Shown: positions 22,825 through 33,781 of the stretch, piece after piece
How the letters are laid out: every line of letters begins with the position of its first letter
Numbering within the stretch: the first letter of the stretch is position 1
Assembly (NCBI GenBank): GCA_009667805.1
Contig: CM019075.1
Coordinates: 19,713,615 to 19,777,614 of the forward strand
Source: Leptobrachium leishanense
Taxonomy: Eukaryota > Chordata > Amphibia > Anura > Megophryidae
Direction of reading: 5' to 3'
DNA length: 64,000 nt
Translations under genes and position numbers: made by a program
Notes under the pieces: generated by a model
The model's database searches: none
Told to the model about the DNA's origin: nothing
The model's input: only the letters and a program-made list of their open reading frames with translations

Positions 22825-25800
22825 ATGGTGTCCGTACGCTTGATCACAATTAACGCACGGGGACTGAACACCCCTGTAAAACGCCGGATGGCCTTGACAG
22901 ATGCCCGTAGACAAGGCGGAGACGTCATCTTTCTGCAAGAGACGCACTTTCGAGCCGATTCCGCGCCCACTCTCTCGTCACCACACTATCCTTCTAGCTA
23001 CGTGAGTAACTACACGGTTTCCAAATCGCGAGGAGTAGCCATATTGTTAGGCAGACACGTCCCATTTGTGTATGACTCGCACGTCACTGATCCGGGGGTA
23101 GGTTCTTATTTCTTAAAGGGACTTTGGGCCTCACTCGTTGTACCCTGGTTAACATTTACCTCCCCAACCGCAACCAATGCCAATCGCTACGTTCGATACT
23201 TAACAAACTGTCTCGCTTCAGTGAAGGCATAGTGATATGTGGCGGTGACTTCAATGTTCACTTGGATGCCCCCGGGGAAGGCAACCCCGCTTCGTGTAAA
23301 CCTGACCCCTCCCTACGAAAACGGTTTCTCCAATTGTTGCATGGCCAACAACTAGTAGATAGCTGGAGGGTACTTCATCCAGCCGGGAGGACTTTACTTT
23401 TTTCTCTAATGCAGCGCGCTCGTACTCCCGGCTAGACACTTTTTTGGTTTCACACCACGGCCTACACTTATTGCATTCCACTACTATTAAACCCATCACG
23501 TGGTCTGATCATGCCCCAGTCCACTTAGAGCTCACCCTCCCTACGGTGTCAGAGCGCGACAGGACTTGGAGACTTAACGAGACCCTTCTCAAAGACACAA
23601 TGAACAGGACTGACATCGAGACGGCCATAACTGACTACTTTAGAGAGAACCTGACTCCAGACGTGTCCCTACCCATGGTATGGGAGGCCCACAAGTGTGT
23701 TCTAAGGGGCAAACTTATCCAAATTGGTGCCCGGTTGAAGAAATTTCGGACTGGACAGATCACTGACCTCCTACGTAACATTTATACTCTAGAGACGTCA
23801 CATAAAACACATGGATCATTGGACACGCTCAAAGAGTTGACCCTTCAGAGGGCGACTCTCAATGACCTCCTGACTCATAACACTCTGCGCTCACTCCAAA
23901 TCACCAAGCTTAAATATTATACCCAGGGAGATCGCTGTGGTCGTTTATTGGCTAATGCTGTTCGCCAACGACACATGGCTACATATATACCGAAGATTCG
24001 TTGTGCGGGATGGGTCGGTGGCTCATTTGACCCCGGACATCTCCACGGCTTTTCTTTCCTATTATAAGACCCTGTACAATCTGAGTGATACCCCCCTCCC
24101 TCAGAAGTGATTGACCAATATCTGCGCGACTCATACAATTCCACTATCTCGGAGGAGACGAAGGAAGCATTAGACACGCCCTTTACTATGGAGGAACTCG
24201 CCTCGGCGGTGAAATCCATGAAATCGGCAAAAGCCCGGGCCCGGAGGTTTTACTATGGGTTATTATAAGACCTTTCTCTCCTCCTTAGGCCTCACTTTTT
24301 ACAAGCCTTTAACTCTCTCGCAGATCATTCAACTATTCCCCAGTCGGCCCTCCTTGCCACAATTACGCTCATACCTAAACCCGATAAAGATCATACTCTA
24401 GTACCTAATTATCGCCCAAATTTCTTTGATTAATACGGACGTAAAACTGTTTGCCAAATTATTAGCCACTCGCCTAAACCCTTTACTACCCACCCTGATC
24501 CACCCAGACCAATCGGGCTTTGTGACTTCTCGAGAAGCACGCGATAACACTATTCGCACTATTAATCTCATTCACCGAGCTCAAGTTCAGGGACGCCCTA
24601 CCATTTTCCTTTCGGTCGATGCCGAAAAGGCATTCGACCGGGTGGACTGGCATTACCTCTTTGGAGTTCTGCGACACATGGGCTTTGGCTCGAAATGGAT
24701 GACATGGCTGCAGGCCTTGTACTCCTCCCCTACGGCGCAAATTAGGGTTAATGGCACACATTCAACGCCTTTCGGCATTAGAAATGGGACAAGACAGGGA
24801 TGTCCCCTGTCCCCACTGCTATTTGTCCTGGCCTTAGAGCCCTTTATGCAGAGGATTAGGGATAATGACAATATTCAGGGTTTCTGTCTCCCATTCCACC
24901 ACTATAAAATATCGGCATATGCAGATGATATTCTCTTTAACCTCACTGACCCCTTAAAATCCCTCCCACATGTCTTAAAAGAATTACGAACCTTCCAGAC
25001 ACTATCGAATTTTTAATCAACGATTACCAAATGTGAGGCCATGGGTGGTGGGGTGACTTCGGAGACTAACCGGGCCCTGACTGACATATGTCCTTTCCAA
25101 TGGACAAGAAATTCCCTGCGTTATCTGGGTACCACGCTTACTCGCTGTCCCAGAGACTTGTTCGCAGCTAATTACACACCTCTCTTGAACACCACGCTGC
25201 ACGAGCTTCGGAAATGGCATAAGCCCCATATTTCATGGCTTGGCCGCATTAACTATCTGAAAATGACCGTTTTACCGAAGTTTCTGTATGTGTTTCAGGC
25301 GGTCCCGGTTAGGATCCCGCGGGCTTATTTTCAAGAACTGAAATCGGGCTTCCTGAAGTTCATATGGGGTTCCACTTGCCCTCGGATATCGTATAAAGAT
25401 TTAACTCGCCCCAGGGAAAGGGGAGGTTTGGGACTGCCCCACCTTGAATCTTACTACCAAGCAGCCCTACTGACACGGCTTTGTGACTGGTCGGTATCTC
25501 CTCCAGCTAAATTATGGGTGGCATTAGAGCAATTTGCCTTTCGGGTACCGATTGCATCTGTACCATGGCAACTTGCCTCCATTCGCACTCTGACGAGGTC
25601 CCCGGAGCATCCCACGGCCCCACAGCTACTCCGACTATGGAGGGAAGTGCGCTCTAGACCCGACCTCTCCCCAGATATTTCCCCCCTGTACCCTGTATCG
25701 CACAACCCCGACTTCCCCCCGGGAAGACAGCAGTCTTTCCTGGATATAGACACGGATGGGCCCTACCTACATATTGCGCGTTGTTACACTGATAAGGAGT

Positions 25801-26692
25801 TGTCTCCACTGTCTTCACTAGCACCGAGAAGCGCCTATACGCCCCTTGCATACTTCAAATATAGCCAATTAACTCACTTTGTACATAGATTGACTTCGAC
25901 CGCCCCAGTTCGGTTTACTATGACTGTATTTGAGACTCTGTGTACGATGGACCCCCCACCAACACATGTCCTCTCGTCTCTGTACTCTTTACTTCTTTCC
26001 TCGTCACAACCCAAGGTACCCTCATACGTGTCTAAATGGCAGAGCGAACTCCCTGACCCAATCTCGGAAGATGACTGGGGGAAAATTTTCTCAATTAATA
26101 AATACTCCTCCATGAGCCTTTCGGTACAGCTCTCCAACTTTAAGCTCTTATCACGTTGGTACTTGACTCCAGTACGCTTACATCGTATGTTTCCGCAATC
26201 TACATCCCAATGTTGGAGATGCCTCGCTGACACTGGTACCTATCTACACTATGGTGGAGCTGTCCGGTCCTTGCGACTTATTGGTCCGAGATATTAGCAC
26301 ATGTCGCTGACATAACAGGGTTTAAGTCGGGGAATTCATATCACCTGATACTTTTTCATCTGGTCCCACTCCCAGTCAACACTTACAAAACCTCCTTATT
26401 GTTGCACCTTTTAAACGCGGCCAAATCCCTTATCCCTCGGAAATGGAAACAGACTGCTGCTCCTACTGTGAAGGAGTGGATTGAGGCAGTGGAGCGCATC
26501 CGTACCTTAGAGGAACTCACTACTCTTTGGAGAATCAGTATCAAAAATATTTTAAGACATGGTTTTGGTGGTCCGAGTTTCTCCTTAAACGTTCCCCTCC
26601 TCCCCCTATGGGGCGGCGGGTTACGTCCGGCGTGGACCCCGTGCCGGGGTTGCCCCTTCCTCCCCTTGGAGATTCACTGGCATAATTTTTGA
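22825..26692 (+). pseudogene. L1-like ORF2 (endonuclease-reverse transcriptase), broken
   Basis: The frame is split by several frameshifts (about 23130-23150, about 23436, about 24050-24425, about 25017 and about 26290). Recognisable parts in order: APE endonuclease start RLITINARGLN, LQETHFRAD, then GGDFNVHLD and SDHAPVHLEL; reverse transcriptase with DQSGFVTSREARDNTIR, SVDAEKAFDRVDW, NGTRQGCPLSPLLFVLALEP and the catalytic SAYADDILF; thumb/linker LGRINYLKMTVLPKFLY, FLKFIWG and RERGGLGLPHLESYY; and a C-terminal tryptophan/cysteine-bearing region (QCWRCLADTGTYLH). This order is that of L1/Tx1-type LINEs. Full length would be near 1290 residues. It is non-functional as it stands. Confidence 0.88.
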
Positions 26693-26995
26693 CTTTCTGG
26701 TGCTAATTGCTGTGGTTTTGGTACCTAACCTGGTTCTCACAAGTTTCAATATACTTAATAATGCGTCTCCCCTGTTGTTTCCTTTCTTTTGGTTGTTTTT
26801 ATAATATAGATCTAAATGCCTAACTTATGAGATTCATAGGAATTTTTATTTTCAGTGATGTTTATTTTTATGTGTTTTACTGTCAACTGTGATACCACTT
26901 TATGATGCGCTGTGCCTAGCGCTTGTTCGTGATTTAACTGCATTTGTGACATTTTGGATCTGAAAACAATAAAACAAATTTTAAACAAAAAAAAA

Positions 26996-27545
26996 CTTTA
27001 TATAAATATATACGGGGCCTTAGAGGGGTCTGATAACTTTATATAAAAATATACGGGGCCTCAGAGGGATCTGATAACTTTATATTAATATATATGGGGC
27101 ATTTTTTTTTTTTTTTGTGAAAGGATTTTACCAGGAAGGATACATTGAGATTTCTCTCGTTTTCAAGTATGTCCTGGGTGACGAGTATGTACCGTTAGGT
27201 ACATTAGGTACCGTTAGGTACATTTAAACTTTATTTAAATGTATACGGGGCATTAGAGAGGATCTGATAACTTTATATAAATATATACAGGGCCTTAGAG
27301 GGATCTAATAATAACTTTATATAAATATATACAGGGCCTTAGAGGGATCTAATAATAATAACTTTATATAAATATATACGGGGCCTTGGAGGGGTCTGAT
27401 AACTTTATATAAATACGGGACCTTAGAGGGATCTGATAACTTCATATAAATATATATGGGGTCTTGGAGGGGATATAATTTTATTTAAATATTTACGGGG
27501 CCTTAGAGGGGTCTGATAACTTTATATATATATATACAGGGCCAT
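26996..27545 (+). repeat. ~44-bp minisatellite, right part
   Basis: Continuation of the array at 20815-21160, with variants such as ATCTAATAATAATAACTTTA. A retroposon-like fragment (27112-27183) is inserted. The array ends at ATATACAGGGCCATT, where LINE coding similarity resumes. Confidence 0.85.
27112..27183 (+). mobile_element. Retroposon-like fragment in minisatellite
   Basis: Carries the same core as 7168-7345 (CAGGAAGGATACATTGAG, TTTTCAAGTATGTCCTGGG), here preceded by a T-run. Confidence 0.5.
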
Positions 27546-27965
27546 TATAAACCATTGTGTGGAAACCTACTCCTTAACAGGACTATACACAGGACACAAG
27601 GTCACCCATTTAGACTAAATGAAATTCAGCCTAAAGCATAGGAAGGGTTATTTTATTGTGACAACAATAAAGCTTTAGAATTCTCTGCCTGTTGAGGTGG
27701 TTGGGTCCGAGTTTGTGCAGACATTTGATACAACAACTGGATGATTTAATGGAAAAACATAATATTAAGGGTTATAATATTTAATATGCGGGTAAAAGCG
27801 TCTCGATCCAAGGAGAAATCTGACGCCATCTGGGGTCAAGAAGGAATTTCCCCCCAGTGTGTTGCATATTGGCAAGCGCTTCAGCCTGGGGTTTTTGCCT
27901 TCTTTTGGATTAACAGCAGTAGATGATGTGTGAGAGGCTGAACCCGATGAACGCACGGCATTTTA
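27546..27965 (+). pseudogene. CR1/L2-type LINE 3' end (3' side of minisatellite)
   Basis: The frame reads HYKPLCGNLLLNRTIHRTQG and then HPFRLNEIQPKA, the C-terminal part typical of CR1/L2 LINEs, followed by a diverged NSLPVEVVG motif as in the LINE at 56271-57570 ([10 protein letters not shown]). The 3' UTR-like segment includes GACGCCATCTGGGGTCAAGA. Together with 20745-20860 it brackets the minisatellite. Confidence 0.6.
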
Positions 27966-27973
27966 ACTATGTA

Positions 27974-28996
27974 CAGGTGCATCTCAATAAATTAGAATGA
28001 GGTGGAAATGTTCATTTATTTCAGTAATTCGACTCAAATTGTGAAACTTGTGTATTAAATAAATTCAATGCACACAGACTGAAGGAGTTTAAGTCTTTGG
28101 TTCTTTTAATTGTGATGATTTGGTTCACATTTCGCAAAAAACACCAATTCACCATAATCAAAAAATTAGAATACTTCATAAGACCCATTAAAAAACATTT
28201 TGAGTGAATCGTTGGCCTTCTGGAAAGTATGTTCATTTACTGTAAATGTACTCAATACCTGGTAGGGGCTCGTTCTGCTTTAATTCCCGCCTCAATTCGG
28301 CGTGGCATGGAGGTGATAAGTCTGTGGCACTGCTGAGGTGCTATGGAAGCCCAGGTTTCTTTGACAGTGGCCTTCAGCTCTGCTCATCTGCATTTTTTGG
28401 TCTCTTGTTTCTCATTTTCCTCTTGACAATACCTCATAGATTCTCTACGGAGTCCAGGTCTGGTGATTTTGCCGGCCAATCAAGCACACCAACACCATGG
28501 TCGTTTAACCAGCCTTTGGTGCTTTTGGCAGTGTGGGCAGGTGCCAAATCCTGCTGGAAAATGAAATCCGCATCTTTAACCCCTTTACTGCTGAGCCATT
28601 TCACATCTTAAAAAAACACGTTTTTCTTTTTTATTATTATTATTTTTAGTATTTTTTATCTTTACTTTAAACATGGTTATCTTTGGTATCATTGGAAAGG
28701 CCATGCTCAGGCCTGTCTAATGATACCAAACATGACCCTGTTAGCTGCCAACAGTCGGGAGATATCGGGGTTCAAAGGAACCCCCTATCTTTCCTTAGGA
28801 GTCGATGAGGACGTTCCCCACACGTCCTCAGCAGTGAAAGGGTTAAAATGCTGGTCAGCAGACGGAAGCGTGAAGCACTCTAAAACGTCTTGGTAAACGG
28901 GTGAAGTGACTTTGGTTTTCAAAAAACAGTGGACCAACACCAGCAGATGACATCATTGCACCCCAAATCATCACAGACTGGAAACGTAACACTGGT
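27974..28996 (-). mobile_element. Tc1/mariner transposon, truncated, with MITE insertion
   Basis: Begins TA|CAGGTGCATCTCAATAAATT, a terminus of a Tc1/mariner family widespread in fish and amphibians. The minus strand encodes the C-terminal half of a DDE transposase: LAPAHTAKSTK-like, then DWPAKSPDLDSVENL, RKMRNKRPKNADE and MPRRIEA. It has in-frame stops. A piggyBac-type MITE (28580-28842) splits it. The element stops near 28996 without its other end. Confidence 0.8.
28580..28842. mobile_element. PiggyBac-type MITE with TTAA duplication
   Basis: A 263-bp element with inverted ends CCCCTTTACTGCTGAG / CTCAGCAGTGAAAGGG, flanked on each side by TTAA (28576-28579, 28843-28846). In uninterrupted Tc1 copies a single TTAA stands at this point (recalled, not computed). 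The interior includes an inverted GGTATCATTGGAAAGGCC / CAGGCCTGTCTAATGATACC pair. No coding capacity. Confidence 0.85.
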
Positions 28997-29484
28997 GATT
29001 GCCACATGCTGCCGGGCATTACTGCAAGCACAGGCGTGCTCGCCGCTCGGCATATCTCACAAGGGCGCGCCCTGAGGGTTCTTTATTGTATAAATAAGAA
29101 AGTTCACACTGTTCAATGACTCATAAAAGAAAAATCCTTTTTTTTTTCTCATTTCTAGTGGCATAACGAATCTTATATTCATTTTTTTTCCTTAACTTGA
29201 CGCAACTGATAAGGAACAAAATATTGATTATTGAGGGGTTTTTTGGTCGGGTGACAACCGACAAAGTACAGCGACTTACAATGATCTTAATCTTCAGCCA
29301 CGTGAGGTGACGCCGGAAGACTTTAATGACGTGATGCGTAAGGGCACAAATGACGTTTATGGAAAACCAGAAGCTAAAATTAGATTGAAAAATTGCCGAA
29401 CCATGTCTGCAAGCAATGTTTTTTTTTTTCGGGTATTGCTCAGGGTCCCAAGCATTCCAGATAAAAGGTGCTTAACCTCTAACA
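28997..29484. other. No gene recognised
   Basis: About 490 bp between a broken Tc1 and a minisatellite. The 65-codon frame at 29307-29504 has no recognisable motif. Confidence 0.3.
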
Positions 29485-29737
29485 GTCACTTAATGATGCC
29501 GTAACGCGTCACTTAATGATGCCGTAACGCGTCACTTAATGATGCCGTAACGCGTCACTTAATGATGCCGTAACGCGTCACTTAATGATGTCGTAACGCG
29601 TCACTTAATGATGCCTTGACGCGCCTCTTAATGATGCTGTCACGCGCCCCTTAATGATGCTGTCACGCGCCCCTTAATGATGCTGTAACGCGCCCCTTAA
29701 TGATGCTGTCACGCGCCCCTTAATGATGCTGTAACAC
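29485..29737 (+). repeat. 23-bp minisatellite, 11 copies
   Basis: Exact 23-bp register throughout. The first copies read GTCACTTAATGATGCCGTA + ACGC, the later ones GCCCCTTAATGATGCTGTC + ACGC, with intermediate forms between. It directly abuts the Tc1 transposase fragment starting at 29738. There are no spacers, so it is not CRISPR. Confidence 0.92.
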
Positions 29738-29905
29738 GTCCCTGAAACTGAAGACCCTGAAATTGAGCTGCAGCACGGGGGCCAAGACCATACAGCGGTT
29801 TAACAGGACAGGTTCCACTCAGAACAGGTCTCGCCAGGGTCGGCCAAAGAAGTTGAGTGCACGTGTTCAGCGTCATATCCAGAGGTTGACTTTGGCAAAT
29901 AGACG

Positions 29906-30545
29906 TGTAGCGCTCACCCCCGGAGGAGCCGCTGAATAAACCTCAGGATAGTCTCACCGCACTAGGAATTATTACACACCAGCACTGTTGTGGATTTTCT
30001 AGTTTTATATGCTTTACTAAAAGATAAAGTGTCATAAAATATAAATGCGCGTTGAATGAATTTACAGGATGCGTCACGCGGAAAAGAACGGTTAACCCCC
30101 TCAGTTCTGGAGTGTAAGTCCCGTAAAACAGCTCAAAATATATATATATATATATATAACGTTTAGGGTACCCGGGTACTGTGTTCGACTGGCCAGTGAA
30201 AGAAAAGGGCAATCTTCGACTAGTCACCGTTGGGGCCCTGTGAATTTAAACAATATTGCAAGCGTGCGTTTCTGTTTTGGAACTGGGTGAGAGGCCTCCA
30301 GGCACACATCCGTCGAACGAAACTGTCCAGCACTCGATGCCTCGACCAAAGGATCTTTCTCCGCGGTGTACTGGGACTCTGTCAACGACTCTGCTCCCCG
30401 CTGGCCAAATCTCCGCAACTGGAACCATCGATCCGCCGCCTGCACTCCCAATCGATCGGCGCGGGGTCCTGCCGGAACCAACTTGTCCTCCAAATCTCTC
30501 AGCGCTGGGTAGGTAGGTCACAGCACGATTTCTGTCCCAACACTG
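29906..30545 (-). mobile_element. Solo-LTR-like element, copy 5, truncated
   Basis: Starts TGTAGCGCTCACCCCC (reverse orientation) right after the Tc1 codons ...AAATAGACG and matches copies 1 and 4 to about 30540, where the Tc1 block ACTGGGGAGCTAC begins. That Tc1 block is itself duplicated (30541 and 30559). The missing LTR end and missing Tc1 segment point to one deletion. Confidence 0.65.
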
Positions 30546-30716
30546 GGGAGCTACTGGCTCTGGGGAGCTACAGTTCATTAAGGGAACCATGAATGCCAAC
30601 ATGTATTGCGACATACTGAAACCGAGCACGATCCCCTCCCTTCAGAGACTGGGCCGCAGAGCAGTATTCCCACATGATAACGACCCCAAACACAATTCCA
30701 AGACGACCACTGCCTC

Positions 30717-32760
30717 CAGGGCTCGAGTCGAGCGGGAACGCGCAGGAACGGCGTTCCCGCACTTCTCCCACAGCGGGAACGCTGCGGGAACGCTGCGGGA
30801 ACGCAGCGTTCCCGCTGTGGCCCGAGCCCGAACGCCGCACATTGCCGGCGGCCGCGTGCCTCCTGTTACAAGGGCCGGTGACAAGAGGTGGAGCCGCTCG
30901 CCTGGCTGTTTCATAGATCCCAGGTGAGCGGCTGCACTTCCTGTCAGCGGCCGCTGAAGCAGGAAACACGCGGCCGCTGAAGCAGGAGCAGCAAAGGTGA
31001 GCTCTGCTGGGGACAGTATCCATGAGACCTGGGGGGGCATATCCATGAGACCTGGGGGGGATAGTATCCATGAGTCCTGGGGGGGCATATCCATGAGACC
31101 TGGGGGGGGACAGTATCCATGAGACCTGGGGGGGGGGCAGTATCCATGAGACCTGGGGGGGGCATATCCATGAGACCTGGGGGGGGGACAGTATCCATGA
31201 GACCTGGGGGGGCATATCCATGAGACCTGGGGGGGCATATCCATGAGACCTGGTCGGGACAGTATCCATGAGACCTGGGGGGGGCATATCCATGAGACCT
31301 GGGGGGGGGCATATCCATGAGACCTGGGGGGGGGACAGTATCCATGAGACCTGGGGGGGCATATCCAAGAGACCTGGGGCATATCCATGAGACTTGGGGG
31401 CATTATCCATGAGACCTGGGGGCATTATCCATGAGAGCTGGGGCATTATCCATGAGAGCTGGGGCAATATCCATGAGACCTGGGGCATATCCATGAGAGC
31501 TGGGGCAATATCCATGAGAGCTGGGGCAATATCCATGAGACCTGGGGCATATCCATGAGACCTGGGGGCAATATCCATGAGACCTGGGGGCAATATCCAT
31601 GAGACCTGGGGGCAATATCCATGAGACCTGGGGCATATATCCAAGAGACCTGGGGGCAGTATCCATGAGACCTGGGGCATATATCCAAGAGACCTGGGGG
31701 CAGTATCCATGAGAGCTGGGGCATATCCAAGAGACCTGGGGGCAGTATCCATGAGAGCTGGGGCATATCCAAGAGACCTGGGGGCAGTATCCATGAGACC
31801 TGGGGGCAGTATCCATGAGACCTGGGGGCAGTATCCATGAGACCTGGGGGCATATCCATGAGACCTGGGGCATTATCCATGAGACCTGGGGCATATCCAT
31901 GAGAGCTGGGGGCATTATCCATGAGAGCTGGGGCATATCCAAGAGACCTGGGGGCAGTATCCATGAGAGCTGGGGCATATCCAAGAGACCTGGGGGCAGT
32001 ATCCATGAGAGCTGGGGCATATCCAAGAGACCTGGGGGCAGTATCCATGAGACCTGGGGCCAGTATCCATGAGACCTGGGGGCAGTATCCATGAGACCTG
32101 GGGGCATATCCATGAGACCTGGGGCATTATCCATGAGACCTGGGGCATATCCATGAGAGCTGGGGGCATTATCCATGAGAGCTGGGGGCATTATCCATGA
32201 GACCTGGGGCATTATCCATGAGACCTGGGGCATATCCATGAGACCTGGGGGCATATCCATGAGACCTGGGGGCAATATCCATGAGACCTGGGGGCAATAT
32301 CCATGAGACCTGGAGCATATCCATGAGAGCTGGGGGCATTATCCATGAGAGCTGGGGCAATTATATCCATGTGAACTGGGGAAAATATATCCATATAACC
32401 AGTGTTGTGTATATTATTCTGGGGGTTCAGCGCTGTGTATATTATTCTGGGGGCACAGTGTTGTGTATATTATTCTGGGGGTCTGTGCCTGGATATATAT
32501 ATTGTATATAAAATGCGTTAGTCCAGTTGCCACAATCACGAGTATACCTGTACGTAGTGATACCTTTCACTGATCAGTATAGTTTCCAGTTTACACTCTT
32601 GAAAGCTTATCTTTTAAATGTAAAGTTAACCCAATAAAAATGGTATCACCGGCACGCACTGCTATACTCGTGATATATATATATAATTTTCTTCAGGTAA
32701 TGGGGGTTGTGGAATTCGTGGGGGAGTTCCCTCACTTTTTTTCCCAGGACTTGACCCCTG
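30717..32760 (+). mobile_element. hAT-like element 1 carrying a minisatellite; TSD ACTGCCTC
   Basis: A 2044-bp element with inverted ends CAGGGCTCGAGTC (left) and GACTTGACCCCTG (right), flanked by perfect 8-bp ACTGCCTC (30709-30716, 32761-32768). The duplicated bases belong to the Tc1 transposase it interrupts, so the boundaries are certain. Order inside: GC-rich repeats of GCGGGAACGCT, a hairpin around GCCGCTCGCCTGG (30891-30934), the minisatellite (31013-32400), three copies of GTGTATATTATTCTGGGGG (32401-32485), then a unique segment. There is no transposase, so it must have been moved by an enzyme made elsewhere. Confidence 0.92.
31013..32400 (+). repeat. 18-22-bp minisatellite array of hAT element 1
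   Basis: About 65 imperfect copies of ATCCATGAGACCTGGGGGCA, with variants GAGAGCTGGGG, CCAAGAGACC, and spacer letters AT, AG or AA before the unit. Left copies have G-runs of 7-9; right copies are mostly G4-G5. A block of about 254 bp is duplicated (31841 onward and 32095 onward). The minus strand is nearly free of stops, which creates long false frames such as 30568-31794. Confidence 0.95.
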
Positions 32761-33058
32761 ACTGCCTCGCTAAAGAAGCTGAGGGTAAAGGTGATGGACT
32801 GGCCAAGCATGTCTCCAGACCGAAACACTATTGAGCATCTGTGGGGCATCCTCAAATGGAAGGTGGAGGAGCGCAAGGTCTCTAACATCCACCAGCTCCG
32901 TGATATGGTCATGGAGGAGTGGAAGAGGACTCCAGTGGCAACCTGTGAAGCTCTGGTGAACTCCATGACCAAGAGGGTTAAGGCAGTGCTGGACCATAAT
33001 GGCAGTCACACAAAATAATGACACTTTGTGCCCAATTTAGAGATTTTCTCTTAGGGGT

Positions 33059-33781
33059 TGTCATGGAGCTGATGTAACGCTCCATGCTTCAAACCCCAAG
33101 AGACTTTATGTTCATTTATATCGTGTGGTTTTAAATATATTTTACATCGTTTGGTTTTAGTTTAATTTAGTTTAGTGTAAAATGGCATAGCTTTGGTTTT
33201 AAAAATACTTATATTCCTGTAGGTAAATGTGTTTTTGTGTATACAGTAAACAAGCTTTACTGCTGTGTAATTTATGCACCAGGGCTTTTCCCATTATCTA
33301 GCTGCATGTTTAATTCAAGGGATCTCTGATAGTGTGTGTTTAATCTGATATGTTAGAACAATGGATATACAAATGTTGTGTGAGCTGAAGGCTAAGAGAA
33401 TGTAAAGAATGTTTATTGTAAATAACTGATTTAATGTAATTAGTATGGGTATGCAAATTATGACTGTTGGACTTCAGCATAAATGGTGGTTGTTCATTAA
33501 AAAGTCAGAGAACTCTCAGAGCTCAGAGAGAGAGGATCCTGTTTTAAAGCATACAGCCGCGCCTGGTGTCTTTATTTCAGCGACACTACACTATACACTA
33601 TCACCCTCAGAAGGCAGAGAGCGGCCTTCTGGAGATTCCTAATGGCTCCAGGGCAGAGGAACAGAAGCAGGCAGGTCAAGCTGCTCGAGGCGCTGAGGAC
33701 AGTGCTCCCAGTAGCCGGGCTGACCGCAACGAAGGGGTGTCTGGAGAGCCAGGACAGACGGAAGGGAACGGTTCCTTCACA
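33059..33781 (+). mobile_element. Solo LTR in Tc1 3' region; TSD GGGT
   Basis: A 723-bp insert that starts TGTCATGGAGCTG and ends GGTTCCTTCACA, with GGGT on both sides (33055-33058, 33782-33785). Tc1 similarity stops and resumes exactly there. TG...CA ends plus a 4-bp duplication fit a retroviral-type or gypsy-type solo LTR. It is unrelated in sequence to the TGTAGCGCT LTRs. The frames inside (33445-33642, 33566-33814) are not taken as genes. Confidence 0.75.

Larger units (their letters stand above)
21161..26993 (+). mobile_element. Near-full-length L1-like LINE
   Basis: About 5.8 kb. It starts with GGGGGCGTGGCTTGGCAGCC, followed by a short leader, ORF1 (21259-22364), a gap, ORF2 (22825-about 26692), a 3' UTR, and AATAAAACAAATTTTAAAC with a short A-run. 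The 15-bp AACTTTATATAAATA occurs directly before and directly after the A-run (21146-21160, 26994-27008), consistent with a target duplication, though the host repeat contains this sequence anyway. Both frames carry frameshifts, so this copy is not autonomous. Confidence 0.88.
29745..33018 (+). pseudogene. Tc1 transposase, interrupted
   Basis: Cut-and-paste DDE transposase of Tc1 type. Fragment 1 (to 29905) is the DNA-binding region: KTIQRFNRTGSTQNRSRQ, GRPKKLSARVQRHIQRL. Fragment 2 (about 30546-30716) has MNANMYCDILKP and the catalytic segment FPHDNDPKHNSKTTTA. Fragment 3 (32761-33018) has DWPSMSPDRNTIEHLWG, KVEERKVSNIHQLRD and VATCEALVNSM, ending NGSHTK and a stop. The central part with the first catalytic aspartate is missing. 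Not functional. Confidence 0.9.

Noticed and set aside
29485..29737. CRISPR-like array
   Set aside because: The copies are contiguous, with no spacers, and the DNA is vertebrate.
30568..32394. Long minus-strand frames (up to 408 codons) with PPGLMD/QVSWI repeats
   Set aside because: They come from a minisatellite without stops. All three frames stay open over parts of it, units of 18-22 bp shift the frame, and the array sits inside a hAT element.
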